NCBI GenBank assembly: GCA_023386495.1
Contig: JAEWJS010000091.1
Coordinates: forward strand, 1-19,059
Source: Bacillota bacterium
GTDB lineage: Bacteria > Bacillota > Bacilli > Paenibacillales > Paenibacillaceae
Reading direction: 5' to 3'
Length of the DNA: 19,059 bases
Position 1 is the stretch's first letter. The number at the start of each line of letters is the position of its first letter. Shown piece after piece: positions 1 to 7,466 of the stretch. A program made the position numbers and the translations under genes. The notes under the pieces are model-generated. The model ran no database searches. It was given only the letters and a program-made list of their open reading frames with translations, and was not told the origin of the DNA.

Positions 1-42
1 TGTTTGCTGTGCGCATTTACCCTTGCTTGTACCCAAATAGCA

Positions 43-70
43 AACGGCACAGGGCTTGCCCTGTGCCGTT
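43..70. terminator. Perfect 13-bp hairpin, possible terminator
   Basis: The arms AACGGCACAGGGC and GCCCTGTGCCGTT are exact inverted repeats around a 2-base centre (TT). The flanks are only modestly T-rich on either strand (CGCATTTGCATTTG on plus), so it is not a textbook intrinsic terminator. It may end a gene lying to the left of the window or insulate it from the repeat array that follows. No gene is visible from 1 to 125. Confidence 0.45.
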
Positions 71-125
71 CGCATTTGCATTTGTACTCCTCGGTCTTGT
101 CAATAAGCTTAACTAAATGACATTG

Positions 126-430
126 CCCGCGAGGGCGTACTTTTGGCGTTGTAGCCGGTTTGACTTGCAAAGTAGGGCCCGCGAGGCCCTACTTCTGTTT
201 CCGCGCATCGATGCAGGCGGGCGGAAGGCGAAAGTAGGGCCTGTGAGGGCGTACTTTCGGCGTTGTACCCGGCTTGACTTGCAAAGTAGGGCCTGCGAGG
301 CCCTACTTCTGCTTCCGCGCATCGATGCAGGCGGGCGGATGGCGAAAGTAGGGCCTGTGAGGGCGTACTTTCGGCGTTGTAGCCGGCTAGACTTGCAAAG
401 TAGGGCCTGCGAGGGCGTACTTCTGCTTCC
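126..430. repeat. 114-bp tandem repeat, about 2.6 copies, with nested palindromes
   Basis: The word GTACTTT/C-GGCGTTGTA recurs at 137, 251 and 365, an exact 114-bp period; units 1 and 2 differ at about six positions. Each unit carries two inverted repeats. One has 10-bp arms AAGTAGGGCC and GGCCCTACTT around 5 bases; the other is an imperfect version ending GGGCGTACTTT. Each complete unit also has the palindrome GCATCGATGC. Because 114 is divisible by 3, long open frames run through the array on both strands; I regard these as artefacts. It lies just beyond the 3' end of the monooxygenase gene and resembles the REP/BIME style of extragenic element. Confidence 0.85.
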
Positions 431-439
431 CGCGGGAGC

Positions 440-763
440 TTACAGTCCTTTGCCGCCGATCGGCCGCAGCCGGGTCGGCTCGATCTTCGCGATCAGCGGC
501 CGCGCCCTGCCGATCATCTCCGCGGTGCCCTCCATCTGCAGCGACGCGGCATGCGCTTCGGCGCTGCTCCACAGCTCTGTCACCCACACCGCATCGGGCT
601 CGTCGTCCGACACATTGACGATATAGAGCTCGCAGCCCGCCAAGTCCTTCATCGCTTCCGCCGCCTCCAGCAGAATGGCCGCCATCTCGTCCCGCTTGCC
701 GGGATGCGTCGTGATTTTGCCATACATGCTGAACTTGCCTGTCTCTGCCGCCATCTTACTCAT
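440..763 (-). CDS. Antibiotic biosynthesis monooxygenase (ABM) domain protein, putative quinol monooxygenase
   Basis: A protein of about 107 residues, the usual size for the dimeric ferredoxin-like ABM family (YgiN-like quinol monooxygenases and heme-degrading relatives). Visible family features are an N-terminal strand MYGKITTHPGKRDEM, the central DAVWVTELWSS region, and a helix HAASLQMEGTAEMI before the last strand. The exact substrate cannot be told from sequence. The start is uncertain. ATG at 763 lies only 2 bases after a GAGGG motif, ATG at 754 has a better 11-base spacing, and a GTG at 772 is also in frame. With the 763 start the gene overlaps the end of the WYL regulator by 8 bp, so the two are probably co-transcribed and the regulator may act on this gene. 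Confidence 0.8.
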   Translation of the reverse strand: MSKMAAETGKFSMYGKITTHPGKRDEMAAILLEAAEAMKDLAGCELYIVNVSDDEPDAVWVTELWSSAEAHAASLQMEGTAEMIGRARPLIAKIEPTRLRPIGGKGL

Positions 764-1766
764 CACCCTCACTCTTCATCGTATTCAATCGGCGAAGTGC
801 CGCTTGATAATGTTCCGCAAGCATGCCGCTAACCTCGGCCATGCGCCGAGCAAGCGTCAACGGCTCCAACACCTCGATTGCCCTTCCGTACGGCAGCAGG
901 AAGTAAGGCACGTAGGTCGACAACGCAGGCTCCTGCAGCTTGAACGCCGCTAGTTCCGGCTGCCGATCGATCAGCGCATGCCCGAACAGCCAATGCCCGC
1001 ATAATTCGTTCAATGCCTGCTCCGGTCCGCGGATCTGCACGACCTCATGTTCCGCGCGCGAGTCAGATCCGGCCGGCAGCAATCCCTGCATCAGATACTC
1101 CTTCGCCGAGAACGAAGCCGGCCGCTCGAATCGCTGCTCCGTAGGCGCGAGCCGCTTGATCCGGTCCACGCGGAAGCTGCGGGGCTCCTCGCGATGCCGG
1201 CAATAACCGACGACGTACCAGTGACCTTTCCAGAATACGATGCCATACGGGTCCAGCATGCGCGACTCTACAGCAGGCACGCCCTTCCCCTTCGCATAAC
1301 CCATCTGCACCGAGCGTCCTTCGGCAGCTGCGTCCTCGAGCACGCGAAGATGCTCCTGCAGTTCGCCGCCAGCCTTCGGGTAGATGACAGACAAGCCCTC
1401 GGCATGCCGCTCCATCCGGCTCAACTGCTCCGCATTCGTGTAACGCTTCAGCTTATCTACCGCTCGATTGAGCGAATCGGTGAACGGATAGCCGGACTCC
1501 TGCGCGAAGATCGATGCGTGGACAAGCGCCTTCTGTTCTTCCTGGTCGAACACCAGCGGCGCTTCGGACCAATGCTCCATAATCCAGTACCCGCCATGAT
1601 GCCCGGCATCCGATATAATCGGCACGCCGCTGGCGCAGAGCGAATCGACGCACCGGTACACGGTACGAACATGGATCTCGAGCTCATCTGCGATCTGTTG
1701 CGCCGTCATTCGCTTACCCGACTTCAGGAGCCATAGAATCGACAGCATGTTATCCGCCTTGGACAT
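756..1766 (-). CDS. WYL-domain transcriptional regulator with N-terminal winged HTH (YafY/DeoR-like)
   Basis: Residues 1-60 form an HTH_11-type winged helix (MLSILWLLKSGKRMTAQQIA, then RTVYRCVDSL). A long linker leads to a WYL domain at about 140-215, with the hallmark GHWYVVGYCRHR and the FRVDRIKRL strand. The rest matches the WCX C-terminal extension. At 336 residues it has the usual family length. WYL regulators sense small ligands or nucleic acids and commonly control adjacent genes; the overlapping ABM gene downstream is the obvious candidate target. The start is fixed because an in-frame TGA lies directly before the ATG; the ribosome binding site GGTGAG is only fair. About 105 bases separate it from the DinB gene upstream. 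Confidence 0.9.
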   Translation of the reverse strand: MSKADNMLSILWLLKSGKRMTAQQIADELEIHVRTVYRCVDSLCASGVPIISDAGHHGGYWIMEHWSEAPLVFDQEEQKALVHASIFAQESGYPFTDSLNRAVDKLKRYTNAEQLSRMERHAEGLSVIYPKAGGELQEHLRVLEDAAAEGRSVQMGYAKGKGVPAVESRMLDPYGIVFWKGHWYVVGYCRHREEPRSFRVDRIKRLAPTEQRFERPASFSAKEYLMQGLLPAGSDSRAEHEVVQIRGPEQALNELCGHWLFGHALIDRQPELAAFKLQEPALSTYVPYFLLPYGRAIEVLEPLTLARRMAEVSGMLAEHYQAALRRLNTMKSEGDE

Positions 1767-1871
1767 TCACGCTCACCGTTGCCTTCCGCTATCGAATGAG
1801 TATTGCGTCCGCTTATCCGTCTCGCGAGCCGATCGGATCGCATGAACGCTTCTTCCTCCATTGTACCGATA

Positions 1872-2369
1872 TTAGAGCAGAGGTTCCATCCCCTGCCCGA
1901 TCCATGATTCATAGGTCGGGCCGTACACGTCCGGCGGCTGCAAGCCGGCTAGCCGCATCAGTATCGTCAGCTGGCCTCGGTGATGCGCCTGGTGCATGAT
2001 CGTGAACCGCAGCGAGGCGCCATTCGCGTATTCCCCGCCGAACAACTGTTGGACGTCGAGCAGCTTGCCATCATCCCATTGCGTAAGCACCGCATCCAAC
2101 AGCGACGAACTAACGCGGCGGTACGCGTCCGCGATGGCAGCCGCCGATTCCGGCGCGCGATCTTCGCCCGCAGGCTCGGACAGCGTCAGCCCCAGCGCCG
2201 ACATGTAGTGCACCGATTGCGCCAGATGCCATGCCAACTGGCCGATCGTCCGGCGGCCTTCCATGACAGATGTCTGCAAGCTCGCATCCGACAGCCCATC
2301 CAACACCCGCTGCGTTAATGCAGCCTCTTCGCTCCATTCGGCCTTGAAATCCTCAATCGTTCGAAACAC
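1872..2369 (-). CDS. DinB/YfiT-like metal-dependent four-helix-bundle protein
   Basis: A 165-residue protein matching the DinB superfamily. The presumed metal-binding histidines are in WHLAQSVHYM (about residue 48) and in the late helix motif MHQAHHRGQLTILMRL. Members are damage-inducible proteins of mostly unknown function, or thiol-dependent S-transferases; sequence alone does not say which. GTG at 2369 is chosen because AAGGAGG stands 8 bases before it, while the nearby ATG at 2376 is out of frame and soon stopped. A TATACT -10-like hexamer (2406-2411, minus) lies upstream, and a 25-bp palindrome (2419-2443) occupies the region where its -35 box should be. The gene is therefore probably regulated, perhaps together with the WYL and ABM genes downstream. 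Confidence 0.88.
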   Translation of the reverse strand: MFRTIEDFKAEWSEEAALTQRVLDGLSDASLQTSVMEGRRTIGQLAWHLAQSVHYMSALGLTLSEPAGEDRAPESAAAIADAYRRVSSSLLDAVLTQWDDGKLLDVQQLFGGEYANGASLRFTIMHQAHHRGQLTILMRLAGLQPPDVYGPTYESWIGQGMEPLL

Positions 2370-2405
2370 GATTCATTCCTCCTTCAATATCGATCTTACC
2401 CCCAC

Positions 2406-2443
2406 AGTATACATAGGCTTCACTGACAACCGCGGTCAGTGAA
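2406..2443 (-). promoter_or_regulatory. Putative promoter -10 box with 25-bp palindromic operator upstream of the DinB gene
   Basis: TTCACTGAC (2419-2427) and GTCAGTGAA (2435-2443) are perfect 9-bp inverted arms around the 7-base centre AACCGCG. TATACT (2406-2411 on minus) is a good -10 box, but the expected -35 position falls inside the palindrome and has no TTGACA-like hexamer. The geometry suits a dimeric regulator of TetR or MerR type. The binding protein is not identifiable from this window; the WYL protein downstream is one possibility. Confidence 0.55.
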
Positions 2444-2462
2444 GTTGAAAGCGCCCCTCCGG

Positions 2463-2512
2463 ACAACAAAATCCCGGGGCCCGGCACCTATGCAGGATAC
2501 CAAACCCCGGGA
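2463..2512 (-). terminator. Intrinsic terminator of htpG
   Basis: On the minus strand, just past the htpG stop, TCCCGGGG (2505-2512) pairs with CCCCGGGA (2472-2479). An inner imperfect stem GGTATCC/AGGTGCC extends the hairpin, and it is followed by the T-rich run TTTTGTTG (2463-2470). It would end the htpG transcript and separate it from the DinB gene. Confidence 0.75.
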
Positions 2513-2540
2513 CGTAACCCCGGCTTCCGCTTATACTAAT

Positions 2541-4430
2541 CTAGACCATGACCTTGCACATGTCGTTCGTGAACGCCACCGGATCCTCGACAGGCAGCCC
2601 TTCGATGAGCAGCGCTTGGTTGTACAGCAGGTTCGTGTACAAGTTGAGCTTCTCCTTGTCGGATGCGTAAGCCGCCTTCAGCGATTGGAAGACGTCATGT
2701 CCGACGTTGATCTCGAGCACCTTTTCCGCCTTGACGCCTTCAGCGCCGCCCGGCATCGCCTTCAGAATTTTCTCCATCTCGATCGTCAGTTCGCCCTCGG
2801 CGGACAGGCAGACCGGATGCGACTTCAGGCGCTTCGATGCCTTGACGCTCTTGACCTTGCCGCCAAGCTGCTCCTGCATGTAGGCGAACAGCTCCTTGTT
2901 GTCGTTCTCCTCGGACTCGGACTTCTTATCCGCTTCGTCGGCCTCGATGCCCAGATCGCCGCTCGATACGGACCGGAATTCCTTCTCCTTGTACTTCATG
3001 ACCATCTTGATCGCGAACTCGTCGACCTCGTCGGTGAAGTACAGGATTTCGTAGCCCTTATCCGCGACCACTTCGGCCTGCGGCAGCTTCTCGATCCGCT
3101 CGATCGAATCGCCGGCCGCGTAGTAGATGTACTTCTGATCCTCCGGCATGCGCGAGACGTACTCATCGAGGGTCACAAGCTTCTTCTCCTTGGAGGAAGT
3201 GAACATCAGAAGATCCTGCAGATCCTCCTTGTTCATGCCGTAGTCGCTGTATACGCCGTACTTGAGCTGACGACCGAACGAGCCGTAGAACTTCTCGTAC
3301 TTGTCGCGCTCGTCCTTCAGCAGGCTGAGCAGCGTGCTCTTGATGCGGTTCTTGATGTTCTTCGCGATCAGCTTCAGCTGGCGATCATGCTGCAGCAGCT
3401 CGCGGGAGATGTTAAGCGACAGATCCTCGGAGTCGACCATCCCCTTCACGAAGCTGAAGTAGTCCGGCAGCAAGTCCGCGCACTTGTTCATGATCAGGAC
3501 GCCGTTCGAATACAGCTCCAGTCCCTTCTCGTATTCCTTCGTATAATAGTCGAACGGCGTGTTCTCCGGAATGAACAGAATCGCGTTGTACACGACGGCG
3601 CCGTCCGCGCTGATATGGATATGCTTGATCGGCTTGTCGAAGCCGTAGCGCTTCTCCATGTAAAAGTTGTTGTAATCGTCCTCCGTCAGCTCGCTCTTGT
3701 TCTTGCGCCAGATCGGCACCATGCTGTTGACGGTCTGCTCTTCCTCGTATTCCTCGAACTCGCCCTCCGCGCCTTCCTTCGGACGCTGGCTCTTCACGTC
3801 CATCTTGATCGGGTAGCGGATGAAGTCCGAATACTTCTTAATAATCGACCTCAGGCTGTACTCTTGGAGGAATTCGTCGTAGTTGTCGTCCTCCGTGTTC
3901 GGCTTGATCGTCATCGTGATCGTCGTGCCGACAGCAGCCCGCTCCGCAGGCTCGATCGTGTAGCCGTCAGCGCCGTCGGATTCCCACTTGTAGGCTTCGC
4001 TGCTGCCGAGTGCGCGGCTAACGACCGTCACGTTGTCCGCGACCATGAACGCCGAGTAGAAGCCGACGCCGAATTGGCCGATGATGTTGTGGCCGTCCTT
4101 CAGCTCGTTCTCATTCTTGAAGGCGAGCGAGCCGCTCTTGGCGATGACCCCGAGATTGTTCTCGAGCTCTTCCCGCGTCATCCCGATCCCCGTGTCGGTA
4201 ATCGTGAGCGTGCGGCTGTCTTTGTCCGCCGTTACTTTAATGAAGTAATCGTCTTGATTGAACGTCAGCGAATCGTCGCTTAACGCCTTGTAGTAGATCT
4301 TGTCGATGGCGTCGCTGGCATTGGAGATAAGCTCCCGGAGGAAAATCTCCCGCTGCGTATAGATCGAGTTGATCATCATCTCGAGCAGACGCTTCGATTC
4401 GGCTTGGAACTGCTGCTTGGTAGCTGCCAT
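2541..4430 (-). CDS. htpG: Chaperone protein HtpG (bacterial Hsp90)
   Basis: A protein of 629 residues, close to the normal bacterial Hsp90 length. The GHKL ATPase domain is complete: ELISNASDAIDK (33-44), DTGIGM (79-84), and the lid/nucleotide motif GQFGVGFYSAF (118-128). The middle domain (YTKEYEKGLELYSNGVLI, then LNISRELLQHDRQL) and the C-terminal dimerisation domain are also present. It is an ATP-driven cytosolic chaperone for folding and stress tolerance. The frame is open to 4502, but ATG at 4430 is chosen because AAGGGAG lies 9 bases upstream and MAATKQQF matches the family N terminus; the earlier ATG would lie inside the CIRCE operator. The gene is monocistronic, with its own promoter, operator and terminator. 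Confidence 0.98.
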   Translation of the reverse strand: MAATKQQFQAESKRLLEMMINSIYTQREIFLRELISNASDAIDKIYYKALSDDSLTFNQDDYFIKVTADKDSRTLTITDTGIGMTREELENNLGVIAKSGSLAFKNENELKDGHNIIGQFGVGFYSAFMVADNVTVVSRALGSSEAYKWESDGADGYTIEPAERAAVGTTITMTIKPNTEDDNYDEFLQEYSLRSIIKKYSDFIRYPIKMDVKSQRPKEGAEGEFEEYEEEQTVNSMVPIWRKNKSELTEDDYNNFYMEKRYGFDKPIKHIHISADGAVVYNAILFIPENTPFDYYTKEYEKGLELYSNGVLIMNKCADLLPDYFSFVKGMVDSEDLSLNISRELLQHDRQLKLIAKNIKNRIKSTLLSLLKDERDKYEKFYGSFGRQLKYGVYSDYGMNKEDLQDLLMFTSSKEKKLVTLDEYVSRMPEDQKYIYYAAGDSIERIEKLPQAEVVADKGYEILYFTDEVDEFAIKMVMKYKEKEFRSVSSGDLGIEADEADKKSESEENDNKELFAYMQEQLGGKVKSVKASKRLKSHPVCLSAEGELTIEMEKILKAMPGGAEGVKAEKVLEINVGHDVFQSLKAAYASDKEKLNLYTNLLYNQALLIEGLPVEDPVAFTNDMCKVMV

Positions 4431-4486
4431 GTGCGCATTCTCCCTTCGATCTTGTGTACGTTGGTGCTTACAATCTGACAAGCAAA

Positions 4487-4513
4487 TTAGCACTCTAATC
4501 ATTAGAGTGCTAA
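4487..4513 (-). promoter_or_regulatory. CIRCE operator (HrcA binding site) of htpG
   Basis: TTAGCACTC (4487-4495), a 9-base spacer TAATCATTA, then GAGTGCTAA (4505-4513): a perfect match to the CIRCE consensus. It lies between the sigma-A promoter and the htpG start, so HrcA should repress htpG and release it on heat shock. In Bacillus subtilis CIRCE is known for groESL and dnaK, whereas htpG is controlled differently. Confidence 0.97.
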
Positions 4514-4528
4514 TTCTTCTACTCTGAA

Positions 4529-4556
4529 TTTATCACAATGGGAAATTGGGTGTCAA
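4529..4556 (-). promoter_or_regulatory. Sigma-A type promoter of htpG
   Basis: On the minus strand there is a perfect -35 box TTGACA (4551-4556), a 16-base spacer, and a -10 box GATAAA (4529-4534) preceded by an extended TGT. Transcription would begin within or just before the CIRCE element, which is the usual arrangement. Confidence 0.75.
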
Positions 4557-4644
4557 CCGGGTGGGCTAGCGATGCGCCATATCGGCCGCTGGGAGCATGA
4601 GCTCGAAGGCTTCAGGAAACAATGCTTCAGGCCTCCCCAGACAT

Positions 4645-4834
4645 GCTGCAAGTCGATTTGGCCGAATTATAGGCAGCATCCTTTTCTTGAACGAGCTCTA
4701 ATTCGGAATGGTCGAATTGGAGCAATATTTTCCCGGTGACGGGGCGATTCTCGCTGTCTAAGTCGGCATATCCGAACTAGAGCGGCTACACCTGTCATTC
4801 TCTCTCGATTAATTCGGCAAATCCGAACTAGAGC
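4645..4834. repeat. Array A: four copies of a 25-bp imperfect palindrome in the htpG/GH18 intergenic region
   Basis: Copies related to TAATTCGGCAAATCCGAAC plus TAGAGC occur at 4645-4669 (minus), 4699-4723, 4759-4783 and 4810-4834 (plus). The core TTCGG-N5-CCGAA is self-complementary. The last two copies start exactly 51 bp apart, and the second and third 60 bp apart. Sequences between copies are unrelated. The rest of 4557-4921 holds no gene that I can support. The same element recurs at 11607-11798. Confidence 0.8.
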
Positions 4835-4921
4835 TCACGGTTCAAGCCGGAATCTAGCAACTCTTCCACCGCCTGTGTCGTCATAGGTAGAGATAGACAA
4901 CTAGATTCGATTGGGAGTGGA

Positions 4922-6187
4922 ATGCAGTTGAACCAGACCATTAAGAAATTAACGGCGTCCGCGGCGTTGCTCTCGCTGCTTGTGGGCGGCGCCGGCATCG
5001 CAGAAGCACAAACGGCACAGGCTCCGAAAACAACCATCGAACTGGACGGTTACCCGCTGGCTTTTCCGATCGAACCGGCTGTGGTGAACGGCTTCAATAT
5101 GGTCCCGTTCCGGGCCATTGCCGAAGCGCTGCGGGTCGAAGTCGCATGGAACGCGAAGACGAAGACGATCACGGCGACGAAGGCGGGCACCGACAAGGCA
5201 CAGCCGCATACCGTCGTGCTGCGATTAGGCGATCAGCTGGCCACGGTGAACGGAGCGCCGGTCAAGCTCCAAGCCGCACCGCTGTCGCATCACGGCCATA
5301 CGCTTGTTCCGCTTGCCTTCTTCAGCTCGCAGTTCGGGGCTCTGGTTGCATGGGACGGACCGACGCGAACCGTCCGCATTCAATCTCCGGCCGAGGATCT
5401 ATATACCATGGGCTACTACGCCATCTCATCCTTCGATGAGCGGGCTTATATTCCCTCCTTCGACGCCGTCGCATTCGGCTGGTCGCGCATCGATGCCGAA
5501 GGCCGCCTAACGCTGAACGGCACGACGTTCAGATGGCCGCAGAATGCCGGCCAAGTCACGCCGGAATCGATCGTACGGGATACGCGAGCCGAAGGCACCG
5601 ATGCGCATCTCATGGTATTCGGCACGGACGGACAGGGGGAGCTTACCAAGCTGCTTAGCGATCCGGTTCTCAGCAAGCAGGCGATCGACGCGATTGTCGC
5701 GACCGCGGTCGATAAGGGCTTCAGCGGCATTTCGCTCGATCTTGAAGGGCTTGGGCTTACCGGAGACTATGAGCAGGCGCAAGCGTCCTACACTGCATTC
5801 GTGCGGCAACTGGACGCCACAGCAGCGCCTGCCGGGCTGACGCTGTCGATCGCCCTTCATCCGCTCAACGGCGCTTATCACGGCTATGACTACAAGGCGC
5901 TGGCCGAGCTCGCCGATGAGCTGATCATCATGGCCTATCCTTATGAGAATGAGGACGCGCCCGAGCCGATGGACCGCGTCGACGAGGCCATCCGCTTAGC
6001 ACTCAAGGAAGCGCCGCGCGAGAAACTCGTGCTCGGCATCTCGTTCGGCAGCGAGGATGCGTCATCCGTGAACAGCAAGATCGGCCTTGCCAAACGATAC
6101 GGCATCAAGGGCGTTGCATTCTGGCGAATCGGAATAATCGGGGAAGAAGCGATGGCCGCGATGCAGCGGACGATCAAGATGGATTAG
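4922..6187 (+). CDS. Secreted protein with copper-amine-oxidase-N (stalk) domain and GH18-like domain
   Basis: Residues 1-29 are a signal peptide (KK, a hydrophobic run, cleavage near AEA-QT). Residues 35-155 carry the paired stalk-domain motifs NGFNMVPFRAIAEAL...VAWN and HGHTLVPLAFFSSQFGALVAWD, typical of Paenibacillus surface enzymes. Residues 160-421 resemble the glycoside hydrolase 18 barrel of spore-cortex and chitinase-like proteins (YTMGYYAI start, GISLDLEGL, ELIIMAYPYENEDAPEPMD, late GVAFWRIG). The GH18 DxxDxDxE motif is reduced to SxxSxDxE at 268-275. The catalytic E275 and its partner D273 remain, so activity on an N-acetylglucosamine polymer such as peptidoglycan is possible but unproven. 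The start is supported by GGGAGTGG just before the ATG. The gene appears monocistronic. Confidence 0.85.
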   Translation: MQLNQTIKKLTASAALLSLLVGGAGIAEAQTAQAPKTTIELDGYPLAFPIEPAVVNGFNMVPFRAIAEALRVEVAWNAKTKTITATKAGTDKAQPHTVVLRLGDQLATVNGAPVKLQAAPLSHHGHTLVPLAFFSSQFGALVAWDGPTRTVRIQSPAEDLYTMGYYAISSFDERAYIPSFDAVAFGWSRIDAEGRLTLNGTTFRWPQNAGQVTPESIVRDTRAEGTDAHLMVFGTDGQGELTKLLSDPVLSKQAIDAIVATAVDKGFSGISLDLEGLGLTGDYEQAQASYTAFVRQLDATAAPAGLTLSIALHPLNGAYHGYDYKALAELADELIIMAYPYENEDAPEPMDRVDEAIRLALKEAPREKLVLGISFGSEDASSVNSKIGLAKRYGIKGVAFWRIGIIGEEAMAAMQRTIKMD

Positions 6188-6303
6188 GCAAGTGCGGACA
6201 GCGTTAGCTGTAACCTGGCGCAAGGGTTGGCATACCGTTCCAGCTTGCGTTACGCTATACTGGAACAAGTGCATATCTATTGAGAGGACGTGTATGTATC
6301 GTT

Positions 6304-7371
6304 ATGAGCAATACGGCTAATCTCGTCGTAATCGGGTCGTACGCCGATGCAGCCGAACCCGGGCTGTATGTCGGCCGCTACGATGCCGAGCATGGACGCA
6401 TCACCATCACCGAGCAGGTCGACGGCCTGCGCAACCCGACCTTCCTCGATATCGATCCCGTGCAATCGATCGTCTATACGATCGCCGAAGCCGCGAACGA
6501 AGCCGGCGACAAATGCGGCGAAGCCGCCGCGTATCGGCTGGATACCGCTGCAGGCAAGCTGTCGCTGATCAATCGTGCGATCACCGTGCCTGCGCCGACC
6601 TGCCACCTGACGCTCGACCGCACGCGGCGCAGCGTCATCGTCGCCAGCTATCACGGCGGCATGATCGGCCTGTCCCCCGTCCAGGAGGACGGCGGCATCG
6701 GGGCGCTCGCGGAGCTGCATCAGCATGAAGGCGCCAGCGTGCTGCCTGTGCAGGACAGGCCGCGCGCCCATTCCGTCACGCTGGATGCCGCGAACCGGTA
6801 TGCCGTCGCTTGCGACCTGGGACTAGACCGGCTGATCGTCTACGCGCTCGACGCCGACGCACGCCGGTTGACGCGGCATAGCGAGACGGCGATCGCGCCG
6901 GGCTCGGGTCCGCGGCACTTCGCGTTCCATCCGTCGCAGCCGTTCGGCTACGTCATCAATGAGCTGAACTCGACGATCACCGCGCTTCGCTATGACGCGG
7001 CGCAAGGCGTGCTGACGGAGATCCAGACCGTGTCGACGCTGCCTGAGGGCTATGCGGGAGAGAGCGCCACCGCTGACATTCACTTGTCGCCGGACGGCCG
7101 ATTCCTGTACGGCTCGAACCGCGGCCACGACAGCTTGGCCGTGTATGCGGTTGGTGAGGACGGGCTGCTCACGCTAGTCGAGCACGCGCCGACGCTAGGC
7201 GGTCATCCGCGGAATTTTGGAATCGCGCCGGACGGACGGTTCGTGCTCGTCGCGAACCGTGACGGCAACCATGTCGTCACGTTCCGCCGCGATGCCGAGA
7301 CCGGCAAGCTGACGCCGACCGGCGACGAGCTGCACGTGTCCAAGCCGGTATGCGTGAAGTTCCTCGCGTAG
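6304..7371 (+). CDS. Lactonase-fold beta-propeller protein (6-phosphogluconolactonase/YkgB-like)
   Basis: A 355-residue seven-bladed propeller of the lactonase family (PF10282). Repeated blade motifs include YVGRYDAEHGRIT, LSPDGRFLYGSNRGHDSLAVYAV and HPRNFGIAPDGRFVLVANRD, with GSGPRHFAFHP in the middle. The family includes the Pgl-type enzyme that hydrolyses 6-phosphogluconolactone in the pentose phosphate pathway, but many members have unknown substrates. ATG at 6304 gives the family N terminus (MSNTANLVVIGSY). However, the only good ribosome binding site (GAGAGGA, 6282-6288) is 15 bases away and ideally spaced for an out-of-frame ATG at 6293 that encodes an 8-residue peptide. A TTG at 6280 is also in frame. 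A TATACT at 6256-6261 is a possible -10 box. Confidence 0.85.
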   Translation: MSNTANLVVIGSYADAAEPGLYVGRYDAEHGRITITEQVDGLRNPTFLDIDPVQSIVYTIAEAANEAGDKCGEAAAYRLDTAAGKLSLINRAITVPAPTCHLTLDRTRRSVIVASYHGGMIGLSPVQEDGGIGALAELHQHEGASVLPVQDRPRAHSVTLDAANRYAVACDLGLDRLIVYALDADARRLTRHSETAIAPGSGPRHFAFHPSQPFGYVINELNSTITALRYDAAQGVLTEIQTVSTLPEGYAGESATADIHLSPDGRFLYGSNRGHDSLAVYAVGEDGLLTLVEHAPTLGGHPRNFGIAPDGRFVLVANRDGNHVVTFRRDAETGKLTPTGDELHVSKPVCVKFLA

Positions 7372-7406
7372 CGGCGCGATCGATCGATCGGTCGGTCGCA
7401 ACCAAC

Positions 7407-7452
7407 AAAAGGTACAGCCCACTCCAGATGCTGGAGCTGGCTGTACCTTTTT
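7407..7452. terminator. Strong bidirectional intrinsic terminator
   Basis: AAAAGGTACAGCC pairs with GGCTGTACCTTTT, and an inner CTCCAG/CTGGAG stem lies around the tip. T-runs follow on both strands. It lies between convergent genes, the lactonase (plus) and the VOC gene (minus), and serves both. Confidence 0.92.
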
Positions 7453-7466
7453 CCGTGAGGACGATC

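Noticed and set aside
117..626. 169-codon open frame on plus through the 114-bp repeats
   Set aside because: The repeat length is a multiple of three, so frames stay open in both directions. The frame then runs antisense through the monooxygenase gene, and it has no ribosome binding site or family match.
1047..1736. 229-codon plus-strand frame opposite the WYL regulator
   Set aside because: Antisense shadow of a well-supported gene, with no start signal.
1724..1843. 39-codon minus-strand frame with GGAGG upstream, overlapping the start of the WYL gene
   Set aside because: It could be a leader that couples translation, but the peptide is arginine-rich without any family look and the spacing to the ATG is long. 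Evidence is insufficient to call it a gene.
2439..4283. 614-codon open frame on plus opposite htpG
   Set aside because: It is the antisense shadow of a highly conserved chaperone gene with strong codon bias. The protein is a Leu/Val/Arg-rich sequence typical of reverse-frame translation.
4645..4834. CRISPR-like array (25-bp repeats, about 26-bp spacers)
   Set aside because: Only pairs show regular spacing, copies are diverged and lie in both orientations, and no cas genes are nearby.
7379..7400. Short GATCGATCGATC and GGTCGGTC tandem words after the lactonase stop
   Set aside because: A simple low-copy slippage sequence with no second copy or structural role that I can support.
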